Assembly: GCF_946220915.1 (NCBI RefSeq) | Contig: NZ_CAMIHH010000004.1 | Coordinates: forward strand, 9,568-73,567 | From: an uncultured Flavobacterium sp. | GTDB taxonomy: Bacteria; Bacteroidota; Bacteroidia; Flavobacteriales; Flavobacteriaceae | Direction of reading: 5' to 3' | DNA: 64,000 nucleotides | Program-made: the position numbers and the translations under genes | Shown: in pieces, positions 35,033 through 43,425 of the stretch | How the letters are laid out: the number at the start of each line of letters is the position of its first letter | Numbering within the stretch: position 1 is the stretch's first letter | The notes under the pieces: generated by a model | What the model saw: only the letters and a program-made list of their open reading frames with translations | Databases searched by the model: none | Told to the model about the DNA's origin: nothing

Positions 35033-35980
35033 TTGAACGAAAGAATAATAGAACTGCACGACATTGCCCCAAAGGATTTTTGGGGCGCCCAGGATTCCCA
35101 TCTTGAAACCATAAAAAAATATTATCCCAAGCTCAAGATCGTAGCGCGCGACACCACACTAAAGGTTTTTGGCGAAAAAGAGATGCTCGATGAGTTTGAG
35201 ACCCGCTTCAAGAGGCTGATGCTGCATTTTACCCGCTACAATACTATCGATGATAATGTCATCGAGCGCGTAATCCAGAGCGACTCACGCGTGGAGCAGA
35301 TGGATCCCAGCGATAAAATACTCGTGCACGGCCTTGGCGGCAAGCTGATAAAAGCCATGACACCCAACCAGCAAAAACTGGTTGATTATATGTCTAAAAA
35401 CGACATGGTATTCGCCATTGGCCCGGCAGGTACCGGTAAGACCTATACTGGTGTGGCACTCGCCGTAAAAGCATTGAAAGAAAAGCAGGTTAAGCGCATT
35501 ATACTTACACGGCCCGCCGTTGAAGCGGGGGAGAACCTCGGTTTCCTGCCGGGCGACATGAAAGAAAAGCTGGACCCGTACATGCAGCCGTTATACGACG
35601 CGCTGCGCGACATGATACCGCCGCAAACCCTTGAAGATTACCTGCTAAAGGGCATCATACAAATCGCGCCACTGGCCTTTATGAGGGGACGGACATTGGA
35701 CAATGCTTTTGTAATTCTTGATGAAGCGCAGAATACCACACACTCACAGATGAAGATGTTCCTGACCCGTATGGGCAAGAACGCCAAGTTCATGATTACG
35801 GGCGACCCGGGCCAGGTAGACCTTCCGCGCCGTACTATATCCGGGCTTAAAGAAGCGATACTGATATTGAAAGACGTGGACGGCGTGGGCATTATTTACC
35901 TTGACGATAAGGATATTGTACGCCACAGGCTCGTGAAGAAGATCATTGATGCTTATAAGAGCATTGAGAATCATGATTAA
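35033..35980 (+). CDS. phoH: PhoH family ATPase
   Basis: The 315-residue cytoplasmic protein has an N-terminal nucleic-acid-binding region (about 1-105), Walker A GPAGTGKT (about 130) and Walker B FVILDEAQNT (about 225). PhoH proteins are ATPases linked to RNA metabolism and ribosome maturation. The reading frame begins with TTG at 35033, upstream of the conserved ELHDIAPKDFWGAQ segment, and there is no in-frame ATG before it. It is followed by two hairpins. Confidence 0.93.
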   Translation: MNERIIELHDIAPKDFWGAQDSHLETIKKYYPKLKIVARDTTLKVFGEKEMLDEFETRFKRLMLHFTRYNTIDDNVIERVIQSDSRVEQMDPSDKILVHGLGGKLIKAMTPNQQKLVDYMSKNDMVFAIGPAGTGKTYTGVALAVKALKEKQVKRIILTRPAVEAGENLGFLPGDMKEKLDPYMQPLYDALRDMIPPQTLEDYLLKGIIQIAPLAFMRGRTLDNAFVILDEAQNTTHSQMKMFLTRMGKNAKFMITGDPGQVDLPRRTISGLKEAILILKDVDGVGIIYLDDKDIVRHRLVKKIIDAYKSIENHD

Positions 35981-36031
35981 GGAAGGTGCTGAGGGGATGA
36001 GATTCTCAGGGGCTTAGGTTTGGAGCAAGGA

Positions 36032-36065
36032 CAACGTGCAAGGTTTTTAAGAACCTTGCACGTTG
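36032..36065 (+). repeat. Perfect 14-bp stem-loop after phoH
   Basis: CAACGTGCAAGGTT (36032-36045) and AACCTTGCACGTTG (36052-36065) are exact reverse complements around a 6-nt loop. No T run follows (AAAATTAAT), so it is not a typical terminator. It lies 51 nt after the phoH stop and immediately before a second hairpin. Confidence 0.75.
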
Positions 36066-36077
36066 AAAATTAATATG

Positions 36078-36109
36078 AACACCTGGCAAACTTGCCGGGT
36101 GTTTTAGTT
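36078..36109 (+). terminator. Terminator between phoH and purC
   Basis: AACACCTGGCAA pairs with TTGCCGGGTGTT (12 bp, one G-T pair) and is followed by TTAGTTT. It ends the phoH transcript; purC then has its own leader. Confidence 0.75.
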
Positions 36110-36185
36110 TGAATGCCCGGCATTATATAAAACTATCTTTCCCAAATTTGTCAATCCATTACCAAAAATCTCCACGTTACTTTCT

Positions 36186-36193
36186 TATCTTCG
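36186..36193 (+). promoter_or_regulatory. Candidate -7 box (TATCTTCG) of purC
   Basis: TATCTTCG is one base off TAnnTTTG, 29 nt before the purC ATG. No clear -33 TTG. Confidence 0.4.
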
Positions 36194-36222
36194 CACCTCA
36201 ACTACATTAACAACAACGACAG

Positions 36223-37176
36223 ATGGCACAAAAGACCATAACAACTACAGATTTTAATTTTCCGGGGCAAAAGTCGGTTTATAAAGGCAAAGTGCGCGAC
36301 GTGTACAATATCAATGATGAATTGCTGGTGATGGTGGCAACCGACAGGCTTTCAGCCTTCGACGTTGTACTGCCTGAGGGCATACCGTACAAAGGGCAGA
36401 TATTGAACCAGATTGCTACCAAGTTCATGCGCCTTACCCAGGACATTGTACCCAATTGGCTCATTGATACGCCCGATCCTAATGTTGCAGTGGGCCTACT
36501 GTGCGAGCCGTTTAAGGTAGAGATGGTAATTCGCGGTTACCTCTCGGGCCATGCAGCGCGCGAATACAAAGCCGGGCGCAGGGCTTTGTGCGGTGTCGAG
36601 CTTCCGGACGGGATGAAGGAGAACGACAAATTTCCTGCGCCCATAATCACGCCAACGACCAAGGCCGATAACGGGGAACATGATGCCGACATTTCGCGTG
36701 AGGAGGTAATTACCAAAGGCATTGTCTCCGAAGATGACTATGCACAGCTTGAAAAATACACCCGTGCACTTTTTGAAAAAGGTACTGAGATCGCGGCATC
36801 GCGCGGACTTATACTAGTCGACACCAAGTATGAGTTTGGTAAAACGAAGGAAGGCAAAATTGTACTGATCGATGAGATACATACACCCGATTCATCCCGT
36901 TACTTTTATGCCGATGGCTACGAGCAGCGACAGAACAGGGGTGACGAGCAAAAGCAGCTTTCCAAAGAATTTGTAAGGCAATGGCTGATAGGCAATGGCT
37001 TTCAGGGGAGGGAAGGGCAGCAGGTGCCAAAAATGACACAGGAGTATGTAGAAAGCGTTTCGGAGAGGTACATAGAGCTCTATGAAAATATAATCGGTGA
37101 AAAATTCGCTAAAGCGGATGTAACCGACATTGAGCAGCGCATCAAAAAAAATGTTGAAGAATACCTGAAAAAATAA
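36223..37176 (+). CDS. purC: SAICAR synthetase PurC
   Basis: The 317-residue phosphoribosylaminoimidazole-succinocarboxamide synthase catalyses the ATP-dependent joining of CAIR and aspartate in purine synthesis. Motifs include YKGKVRDVYN, VATDRLSAFDVVLPEGIPYKG, EMVIRGYLSGHAAREY, and LVDTKYEFG with LIDEIHTPDSSRY. The length is that of the longer bacterial/yeast-type form rather than the roughly 237-residue E. coli form. Monocistronic, with its own terminator. Confidence 0.97.
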   Translation: MAQKTITTTDFNFPGQKSVYKGKVRDVYNINDELLVMVATDRLSAFDVVLPEGIPYKGQILNQIATKFMRLTQDIVPNWLIDTPDPNVAVGLLCEPFKVEMVIRGYLSGHAAREYKAGRRALCGVELPDGMKENDKFPAPIITPTTKADNGEHDADISREEVITKGIVSEDDYAQLEKYTRALFEKGTEIAASRGLILVDTKYEFGKTKEGKIVLIDEIHTPDSSRYFYADGYEQRQNRGDEQKQLSKEFVRQWLIGNGFQGREGQQVPKMTQEYVESVSERYIELYENIIGEKFAKADVTDIEQRIKKNVEEYLKK

Positions 37177-37196
37177 TTTCCATTTTTCATTCTCTT

Positions 37197-37228
37197 AAAC
37201 CACCTGAATTCTCAGGTGGTTTTTTATT
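37197..37228 (+). terminator. Terminator of purC
   Basis: AACCACCTGA and TCAGGTGGTT pair perfectly around ATTC, followed by a TTTTTATTTTT tract. Confidence 0.92.
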
Positions 37229-37403
37229 TTTATTAGGCACGCATAGTAAGATAAATCTGTTAAATATGTGTTAAAAAACGATTTTAAAGTAACGTTTTCC
37301 CTCATGTATGCGTCTATTATTTCAAACGGGCTAATCATCCGGCGGGCTAATCACCCGGTTATAAATTATAAAAACAACAATCATCAATTAAACGTCAATC
37401 ATC

Positions 37404-37793
37404 ATGAAAAAAACGATCATTTATTTTGGACTGGCTCTGGTAGCATTTAGTAATGTTGCAATGGCTTCAACTGTAGAAACCACCTCTCAAAAATTTGAGT
37501 TAGTAAAGAGGTATAAAGAGCCAACCCCACTGGGACTGGCAATTTCTAAAGGAGATGTTGCTGCGGTTAAAAAATTCCTTGAGTATGGCGCATCTGTAAC
37601 CGAGAAATGCAACGGCATGACGCCGCTGATGATCGCGGCACGCTATAACAATGTGGAAATTATTAAAATGCTGCTGGAAAAAGGCGCTGACCTGAAGACT
37701 AAGGATGACAAAGGCTTTACCGCCCTTAAGTATGCTGAGCTTTCGAACGCTAAAGATGCGATCGAAATGCTGAAAGCGGCAAAAGATGCGTAA
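37404..37793 (+). CDS. Exported ankyrin-repeat protein
   Basis: The 129-residue protein has a signal peptide (MKKTIIYFGLALVAFSNVAM, cleavage after MA) and about three ankyrin repeats (PLGLAISKGDVAAVKKFLEY, MTPLMIAARYNNVEIIKMLL, GFTALKYAELSNAKDAIEML). It probably acts in the periplasm as a protein-binding module; no partner can be named. It is flanked by terminators, so it is transcribed alone. The 175 nt before it are AT-rich with no other gene. Confidence 0.88.
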   Translation: MKKTIIYFGLALVAFSNVAMASTVETTSQKFELVKRYKEPTPLGLAISKGDVAAVKKFLEYGASVTEKCNGMTPLMIAARYNNVEIIKMLLEKGADLKTKDDKGFTALKYAELSNAKDAIEMLKAAKDA

Positions 37794-37820
37794 TCAGCAC
37801 GTTGTCACTTAGAAGCAAGA

Positions 37821-37857
37821 AAAGCATCCGCAGGCCGCAGATGCTTTTTTTTTTTTT
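37821..37857 (+). terminator. Terminator of the ankyrin gene
   Basis: AAAGCATC pairs with GATGCTTT, followed by a long run of T (about 13). Confidence 0.88.
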
Positions 37858-37894
37858 ACACACCCCTAACCCCTCTCAAGGGTTAGGGGTGTGT
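37858..37894. repeat. 15-bp perfect palindrome with ACCCCTAACCC arms
   Basis: ACACACCCCTAACCC (37858-37872) and GGGTTAGGGGTGTGT (37880-37894) are exact complements around a 7-nt loop. It lies between convergent transcripts. On the minus strand it is followed by A rather than T, so it is not an ordinary terminator for the M42 gene. It may be a dispersed repeat. Confidence 0.7.
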
Positions 37895-37916
37895 TTGTTT
37901 CAGTTTAGTGAACAAA

Positions 37917-39005
37917 TTATTTAAAATAGGAAAATGTATCCTCGTTTTCCATGCTCAGCAGTGTCTCGTAAATCAGCCTGATCACATTCTCCACATCTTC
38001 GCGCTGCACCATCTCTACGGTAGTATGCATATAGCGAAGCGGCAATGATATGAGTGCCGAAGCCACGCCGCCATTACTATAGGCAAATGCATCGGTATCG
38101 GTGCCGGTAACGCGCGATGATGCCAGCCTTTGGAAGGGTATCTCGTTTTTATGGGCAGTATCAATTATCAGTTCGCGCAGGTTGTTTTGCACTGCAGGTG
38201 CATAGGTAATGACCGGGCCTTTGCCTATCTGGGTTTCCCCTTCAATGCGCTTATCTATCATTGGCGTGGTGCTGTCGTGGCATACGTCGGTAACAATGGC
38301 AACGTTCGGCCTGATGGTCTTGGTGATCATCTCTGCGCCGCGAAGGCCCACCTCTTCCTGAACGGAATTGGTTATGTACAGCCCGAATGGCAGCTTCTTT
38401 TTATTTTCATGCAGCAGGCGTGCCACCTCGGCGATCATGAACCCGCCTATGCGGTTGTCGATGGCGCGGCATACGAATTTGTTTTCGTTAAGCACCATAA
38501 AATCGTCCGGATAGGTAATGACACAGCCAACGTGGATGCCGAGTTTTTCTACCTCTTCTTTAGCAGCGCAACCGCAGTCGATGAATATGGTTTCGATCTT
38601 GGCGGGTTCTTCCTTGCTGCGATTGCGGGTATGGATGGCCGGCCAGCCGAAAACACCTTTTACAATTCCGTTTTTGGTATGGATATTGACACGCTTGGAA
38701 GGTGCGATCATGTGGTCTGACCCGCCATTCCGGATAACGTAGATGAGCCCATTGTCGGTAATGTAGTTCACGTACCATGAAATCTCGTCGCTGTGGCCTT
38801 CGATAACCACCTTGTAAGGCGCATCGGGATTAATGATGCCCACGGCTGTGCCGTAAGTATCGGTAAGGAATGTATCTACATACGGCCTCAGGTAGTCCAT
38901 CCATATCTTTTGACCGCCGGCTTCATGCCCGGTAGGTGAGGGGTTATTGAGGTACTGCTCCAGGAATGCCATGGAAGCATCGTTAAGTAGTGATTTTGCT
39001 GACAT
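37917..39005 (-). CDS. M42 family metallopeptidase (glutamyl aminopeptidase-like)
   Basis: This 362-residue di-metal aminopeptidase has PSPTGHEAGGQ near the N-terminus, a metal His in IEGHSDEISWYV, CRAIDNRIGG, the catalytic glutamate pair in NSVQEEVGLRG, VTDVCHDST, and a late histidine in LRYMHTTVE. These match the M42 pattern of TET-type peptidases that trim short peptides in the cytoplasm. No signal peptide. All metal-binding residues expected in the family appear present. Confidence 0.94.
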   Translation of the reverse strand: MSAKSLLNDASMAFLEQYLNNPSPTGHEAGGQKIWMDYLRPYVDTFLTDTYGTAVGIINPDAPYKVVIEGHSDEISWYVNYITDNGLIYVIRNGGSDHMIAPSKRVNIHTKNGIVKGVFGWPAIHTRNRSKEEPAKIETIFIDCGCAAKEEVEKLGIHVGCVITYPDDFMVLNENKFVCRAIDNRIGGFMIAEVARLLHENKKKLPFGLYITNSVQEEVGLRGAEMITKTIRPNVAIVTDVCHDSTTPMIDKRIEGETQIGKGPVITYAPAVQNNLRELIIDTAHKNEIPFQRLASSRVTGTDTDAFAYSNGGVASALISLPLRYMHTTVEMVQREDVENVIRLIYETLLSMENEDTFSYFK

Positions 39006-39059
39006 AAATTAATTTTTGGCTAAAATATAAATTAGATTACAGAGTTATATAATTATGCA

Positions 39060-39067
39060 TAATTTTG
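39060..39067 (+). promoter_or_regulatory. -7 box (TAATTTTG) of the DUF4294 gene
   Basis: A perfect TAnnTTTG match, 17 nt before the ATG at 39085. It lies downstream of the more distal in-frame ATG at 39055, which would therefore not be transcribed from this promoter. Confidence 0.55.
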
Positions 39068-39084
39068 GGATAAATTTCTTAACA

Positions 39085-39726
39085 ATGAAAGCGCGGATCT
39101 TTTTATTATTCCTTTTGTTCCTAACCTTTGGTGCAGGCGCGCAGGTGGTCGAAAACGATAGCATCGAGAACGACTCCATAGTGTTCAACACCGAGATGGA
39201 GGAACTTGTCATTGGCGGGAGCACTATGTCGGCAGACGACAAAAAGCAATTGCTGCTGCTGAGGCGCAGGGTGCTTAAAGTATACCCATACGCTAAGCTG
39301 GCGGCTGAAAAGCTTACCATGCTTGCCGGTAACATGGATAAGCTGAAAACAGAAAAGGAAAAGAAGAAATATGCCAAGATCGTAGAAAAATACCTGGAAA
39401 ATGAGTTTGAAGGCCAGCTTAAAAAACTTACCCGGAAGGAAGGCCAGATACTCGTAAAGCTCATTTACAGGCAAACCGGGCATACAACCTTCGACCTTAT
39501 CAAAGAGCACAAAAGCGGATGGAAGGCTTTTTGGTCCAGCCGCATGGCGAAACTTTTCGACATTAACCTAAAAGCAAAATACAGCCCGGCAACGGTAACC
39601 GAAGATTATGCCATTGAAGGCTACCTTATAAAAGCATTTGAAGAGCGGCGACTCGTAAAACAGGATCCCGCATTCGCCATAGATTATGATGCCATAACCG
39701 AAAACTGGAGGGAAAAGAATAAATAA
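39085..39726 (+). CDS. DUF4294 family exported protein
   Basis: About 213 residues, beginning with a signal peptide (MKARIFLLFLLFLTFGAGAQ). The central region is rich in lysine and glutamate (KLKTEKEKKKYAKIVEKYLE) and is followed by GQILVKLIYRQTGHTTFDLI and a C-terminal region with WSSRMAKLFDINLKAKYSP, as in DUF4294 proteins of Bacteroidota. Function unknown. The start at 39085 is preferred over 39055 because of the signal peptide and the promoter box. Confidence 0.85.
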   Translation: MKARIFLLFLLFLTFGAGAQVVENDSIENDSIVFNTEMEELVIGGSTMSADDKKQLLLLRRRVLKVYPYAKLAAEKLTMLAGNMDKLKTEKEKKKYAKIVEKYLENEFEGQLKKLTRKEGQILVKLIYRQTGHTTFDLIKEHKSGWKAFWSSRMAKLFDINLKAKYSPATVTEDYAIEGYLIKAFEERRLVKQDPAFAIDYDAITENWREKNK

Positions 39727-39764
39727 CGGATTCATTTATTCCACAAAACTTTATGCGTATAATC

Positions 39765-39790
39765 AAGCCTGATATTTTTCAGGCTTTTTT
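39765..39790 (+). terminator. Terminator of the DUF4294 gene
   Basis: AAGCCTGA pairs with TCAGGCTT around a 6-nt loop, followed by TTTT. Confidence 0.88.
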
Positions 39791-39898
39791 ATGCTATGGT
39801 GCTACACCTCTTTTCTTTTTTTAAAAATTATAAGTTAGTATGTAGGGAATTTAACATTTACATTGTTATTATGATACAACCAAATAACTTTACTGATT

Positions 39899-42088
39899 AT
39901 GAAAAAGAAATTACTCTTTTTAAGTTTACTGATAATGTTTGGCCTCAAGGGCTTTGCCCAGGCCGAAGCCTATCCCGTACCGGACATTAACCAGTGCAAC
40001 AGCGAGGTTTTCGACCTTACCGTGCAAACCCCGATAACTTTAGGGAACCAGCCGGCCAATACGTACAGCGTATCGTACCATCTCTCCTGGGAGGATGCCG
40101 AAGAAAACCAGAGCCCCATTACTAACCCGCAGGCGTTCATGATCACTACCGGTTCTATTGAACAGGCCATTTACATCAGGGTGACAAACGGTGCCAATGA
40201 CGAATTTGATGTAACAAGTTTTGTAGTGGGACATTGGGGTGGCCCACAGGTAGATGAGCTGGACGATGTGATGGTATGCGAAAGCTATACCCTGCCGCCA
40301 CTACAGGTGGGCGCTTATTATACCGCGCCAAACGGAGGCGGTACAATGCTTCCGGAAGGAACGGTCATAACGGTTGCTGCAATGATTTATATCTATGAAT
40401 CGAATATAATGTGCAGCAGCGAGAGTAGTTTTTACATCAGCGTTAGCGCGTCGGGCCAAGGTGATATGGATCCGCTGTTTGCCTGCGACATAAACGGATC
40501 GGGCATGGCCTCTTTTGAACTTGAGCCCGTGATCGGCATGCTGTGGCAGATCTATCCCGGCGCACTTAACATAAATATGTATGCGTCACTTGAGGATGCA
40601 GAAGCAGGCACTAACGCAATAACGGATATGACGTACATGAATGTTGTACCGTGGCAGGAAATGATTTACATTACAATTGCCGGAGTTGAAGGCTGTAACT
40701 GGACCATACACCTGCCGCTGATCGTAACCGAATGCTCAGGTCTAACCATTTCAGGGCACATTGCCTACGATACGGATGGTAATGGCTGTAACGAAAGCGA
40801 CCCGGGCGCTGCAGGCATCCTGGTGTACTATAATTCTGGCAACTATTCCAATTATGCCTATACCGATACCGATGGGAACTATGCTTTTTACAATGTTCCG
40901 GAAGGTGCCATCAATGTTTACGCAGACACTTTTTATCCTGATAACGTAACATCGTCGCCCGAAAGCCATGCAATTACAGTATCGGATGTAAATATACAAA
41001 ACGTAAATTTTTGCCTGTCCCTGCCTGCCCCGGTTAGCGATGTATCGGTGTATGTTGCGCCACTCAATGGCGCACAGCCGGGCCTTATGGCAACGTATGC
41101 CATTGTAGTGCAAAATTTTGGAAATACTGTTGCAAGCGGCAATGTTACGCTTCAGTTTAATGATACGCAGCTCGACTACCTGCAGTCGTACCCATCCATG
41201 ATACTAAGCGGCAACATACTGGTAGCTTCCTATGCCAACCTACAGCCTTACCAGTATAAGATCATCTATGTAGATTTTATGGTAGCGCTTCCGGAAGTCG
41301 TTGCGCTTGGCGACATCATTTCGTTTACTTCTACCGTTGCCCTGAGTGCAGGCACCGATGCCAACCCTGCCGACAATACCTATATTTTAGACCAGGTAGC
41401 AGTTAACTCTTGGGATCCAAATGACATCAATGTGCGTGAGGGCGAGCAGATCACTTTGGCACAGGCCGGTGACTACCTGCATTACATCATCCGTTTCCAG
41501 AACAAGGGTACTGCAAATGCCCACAACGTGAGGGTAGATACAACGCTTGACGCAAACCTTGACTGGAGTACCTTTGAGCCAATGACCGGCAGCCATCACT
41601 TCCAGGCCGACCGTAGCGGAAATGGCAGCGATGTGGCATTCAGGTTCAATAACATACAGCTTCCCGCCGAGGTGGACAACGAGCCGGAAAGCCATGGGTA
41701 TGTAATGTACAGGATCAAGCCAAAAAGCACGATCCAGGTTGGAGAGTCAATGTCAGGCCAGGCACATATCTTTTTTGATTTCAATGCGCCCATACATACC
41801 AATATCATTACAACTACGGTAATGGCACCGGCAGGGGTAAATGGGATTATTGAACAAGGTTTTGTAATGCATCCCAACCCTGCATCATCTACAGTAACCC
41901 TGAAAATGGCGGCCGAAGCCAATAGCGCGGCTGTAACCATTACCGATGTATTGGGCAAAACGGTAGGCCAGGGTACATTTACCGGTACGCAGTCGGATAT
42001 TGATGTATCTATGCTTAACAGCGGTGTGTATTTTGTTAATGTAAATGCCGATGGCAAACTGGCCGTCCAGAAACTCGTTGTGAAATAG
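39899..42088 (+). CDS. Large secreted protein with SdrD-like domain and type IX sorting tail
   Basis: The 729-residue protein has a signal peptide (cleavage after KGFAQ), an N-terminal region of beta-rich, adhesin-like repeats (about 20-280), a SdrD B-like domain (about 284-360, ISGHIAYDTDGNGCNESDPG), a DUF7619/DUF11-like region (about 375-640, with GDYLHYIIRFQNKGTANAHN) and a type IX sorting domain (about 655-729, MHPNPASSTVTLKM to LAVQKLVVK). It should be carried to the cell surface by the Por/gliding secretion system. An adhesive or structural role is plausible. It stands alone between two terminators. Confidence 0.88.
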   Translation: MKKKLLFLSLLIMFGLKGFAQAEAYPVPDINQCNSEVFDLTVQTPITLGNQPANTYSVSYHLSWEDAEENQSPITNPQAFMITTGSIEQAIYIRVTNGANDEFDVTSFVVGHWGGPQVDELDDVMVCESYTLPPLQVGAYYTAPNGGGTMLPEGTVITVAAMIYIYESNIMCSSESSFYISVSASGQGDMDPLFACDINGSGMASFELEPVIGMLWQIYPGALNINMYASLEDAEAGTNAITDMTYMNVVPWQEMIYITIAGVEGCNWTIHLPLIVTECSGLTISGHIAYDTDGNGCNESDPGAAGILVYYNSGNYSNYAYTDTDGNYAFYNVPEGAINVYADTFYPDNVTSSPESHAITVSDVNIQNVNFCLSLPAPVSDVSVYVAPLNGAQPGLMATYAIVVQNFGNTVASGNVTLQFNDTQLDYLQSYPSMILSGNILVASYANLQPYQYKIIYVDFMVALPEVVALGDIISFTSTVALSAGTDANPADNTYILDQVAVNSWDPNDINVREGEQITLAQAGDYLHYIIRFQNKGTANAHNVRVDTTLDANLDWSTFEPMTGSHHFQADRSGNGSDVAFRFNNIQLPAEVDNEPESHGYVMYRIKPKSTIQVGESMSGQAHIFFDFNAPIHTNIITTTVMAPAGVNGIIEQGFVMHPNPASSTVTLKMAAEANSAAVTITDVLGKTVGQGTFTGTQSDIDVSMLNSGVYFVNVNADGKLAVQKLVVK

Positions 42089-42107
42089 AAAAATTATAGT
42101 TGAAATG

Positions 42108-42144
42108 AAAATGCCGCAGATCATTGAACTGCGGCATTTTTTGG
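42108..42144 (+). terminator. Terminator after the type IX secreted protein gene
   Basis: AAAATGCCGCAG pairs with CTGCGGCATTTT around a 9-nt loop, followed by TTGG. Confidence 0.85.
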
Positions 42145-42156
42145 TTTATTAGGCAC

Positions 42157-42891
42157 CTACTTCTTAGCTTCTTTCTGGGCTGCCTGCTTTTTATACAGCG
42201 GGATAAAATAAGAAACAGTATAATTGAACCCAACCCCAAACTTGCCTTCATAGGTCCGGTTGAACCCGGGAAGGTACAGGTTATCGAATCCTTCGGGCTT
42301 TTTGTCGGAAATCAGGTTATTCAGCCGGAATGAAAAGCCGATAAAAACATTATCGAAAACCTCGGCCTTGAGCCCGGCAACAACCTCGATCCATTGTGCG
42401 GTAAGGCCGCCATATTCCCGGTCGGGAGATACTGTCACTTCATCAAAGTAGCCCGAGCTGTCATATATTTTATAAGAATTTAAATTTTGGCTGAAAGCGC
42501 TAAAGCCATACCTCAGGCCCACATAGATCATGTTCTCCATGTCCAGCCAGTTTTCATAAGTATTATAGTCTACCCCAAGTTTTATGTAATTGCCTTTTGT
42601 GGTAAAGTTAAGCTGCGGTTCATCAATGGTATAATCCAGGTTGCCAAGTTCGGTTGCGGCATACCACTTTTTGGTAAGCCTGTAATCGCCCACAATTTCT
42701 ATCCCCCTGAAGCCATCATCATAAAATGATCTGGAAAGGCGGTGAAGGTCTACGCCCACCCTCAGTCCGTAACGGTCCTGTTTCAGGGGTGGGGCAACGG
42801 TATCTGTGGCGGTAACGGGCTTTTCCTGCGCCGAGAGCGAAAGCGACCCCAACAACAATAAGCTAAAGAAGGATCTTGATATGTACTTCAT
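42157..42891 (-). CDS. DUF6048-like outer-membrane-type protein
   Basis: About 244 residues, with a signal peptide from M at 42891 (MKYISRSFFSLLLLGSLSLS, ending AQ). The rest has alternating beta strands and ends near YTVSYFIPLYKK, consistent with a small outer-membrane barrel. It resembles DUF6048 proteins, often found beside rlmD and a DUF6452 lipoprotein in flavobacteria, as here. The start overlaps the upstream DUF6452 gene by 29 nt in a different frame. Function unknown. Confidence 0.8.
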   Translation of the reverse strand: MKYISRSFFSLLLLGSLSLSAQEKPVTATDTVAPPLKQDRYGLRVGVDLHRLSRSFYDDGFRGIEIVGDYRLTKKWYAATELGNLDYTIDEPQLNFTTKGNYIKLGVDYNTYENWLDMENMIYVGLRYGFSAFSQNLNSYKIYDSSGYFDEVTVSPDREYGGLTAQWIEVVAGLKAEVFDNVFIGFSFRLNNLISDKKPEGFDNLYLPGFNRTYEGKFGVGFNYTVSYFIPLYKKQAAQKEAKK

Positions 42892-43402
42892 CTTTGTTTT
42901 CAATGTTAGTGGTCAAAACTTCAACATCATCGATCCAAAAGCCGTCGGTGTCGTCAGAGTCAGTCAGCAATGGGTTCGAACCCTCCGGGCTATCGGGGTT
43001 TAGCATGAAAGTGGTTTTATACCCACACGCCCGGGAAACGTAGGTTTCCAAAGTTTCATAGTTAAATTCTATAAAATCAGTATTATAGGGTGTAAATGTC
43101 CCGTTCGATAGCCTGCGTGTGTACATGAGTCCCCATTTGGTGGATGTGGCATTGGTACGCAGGGGCAGTTCTATCCTGTTTGCGGTGGCCAGGGGATCCG
43201 GGAGGGTATCGGCCTCGCCAACGGCATAGTATTTAAGGTTAACCAGGTTGACCAGCTCCTCAGTATTGTCCTTGTTGTAAAATTCAACGATGATAGATGG
43301 TGTTGTTGGCGTACCGTCGGCACAAAGGTCGTCCTTCTCACAGCTAAGGCTGAAACAGGTAATCGCCAGTAAAACAATTACAGATCCTATTAATCTTTTC
43401 AT
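42863..43402 (-). CDS. DUF6452-like lipoprotein
   Basis: The 179-residue protein has a lipoprotein signal (VIVLLAITCFSLSC, then EKDDLC). The body contains GTPTTPSIIVEFYNKDNTEE and GLMYTRRLSNGTFTPYNTDF, resembling DUF6452. It lies 23 nt downstream of rlmD and overlaps the DUF6048-like gene, so the three probably form one transcript. Function unknown; the partner may be the barrel protein encoded next to it. Confidence 0.78.
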   Translation of the reverse strand: MKRLIGSVIVLLAITCFSLSCEKDDLCADGTPTTPSIIVEFYNKDNTEELVNLVNLKYYAVGEADTLPDPLATANRIELPLRTNATSTKWGLMYTRRLSNGTFTPYNTDFIEFNYETLETYVSRACGYKTTFMLNPDSPEGSNPLLTDSDDTDGFWIDDVEVLTTNIENKDEVHIKILL

Positions 43403-43425
43403 AGAGGCAAAGCCTTTAATAATAT

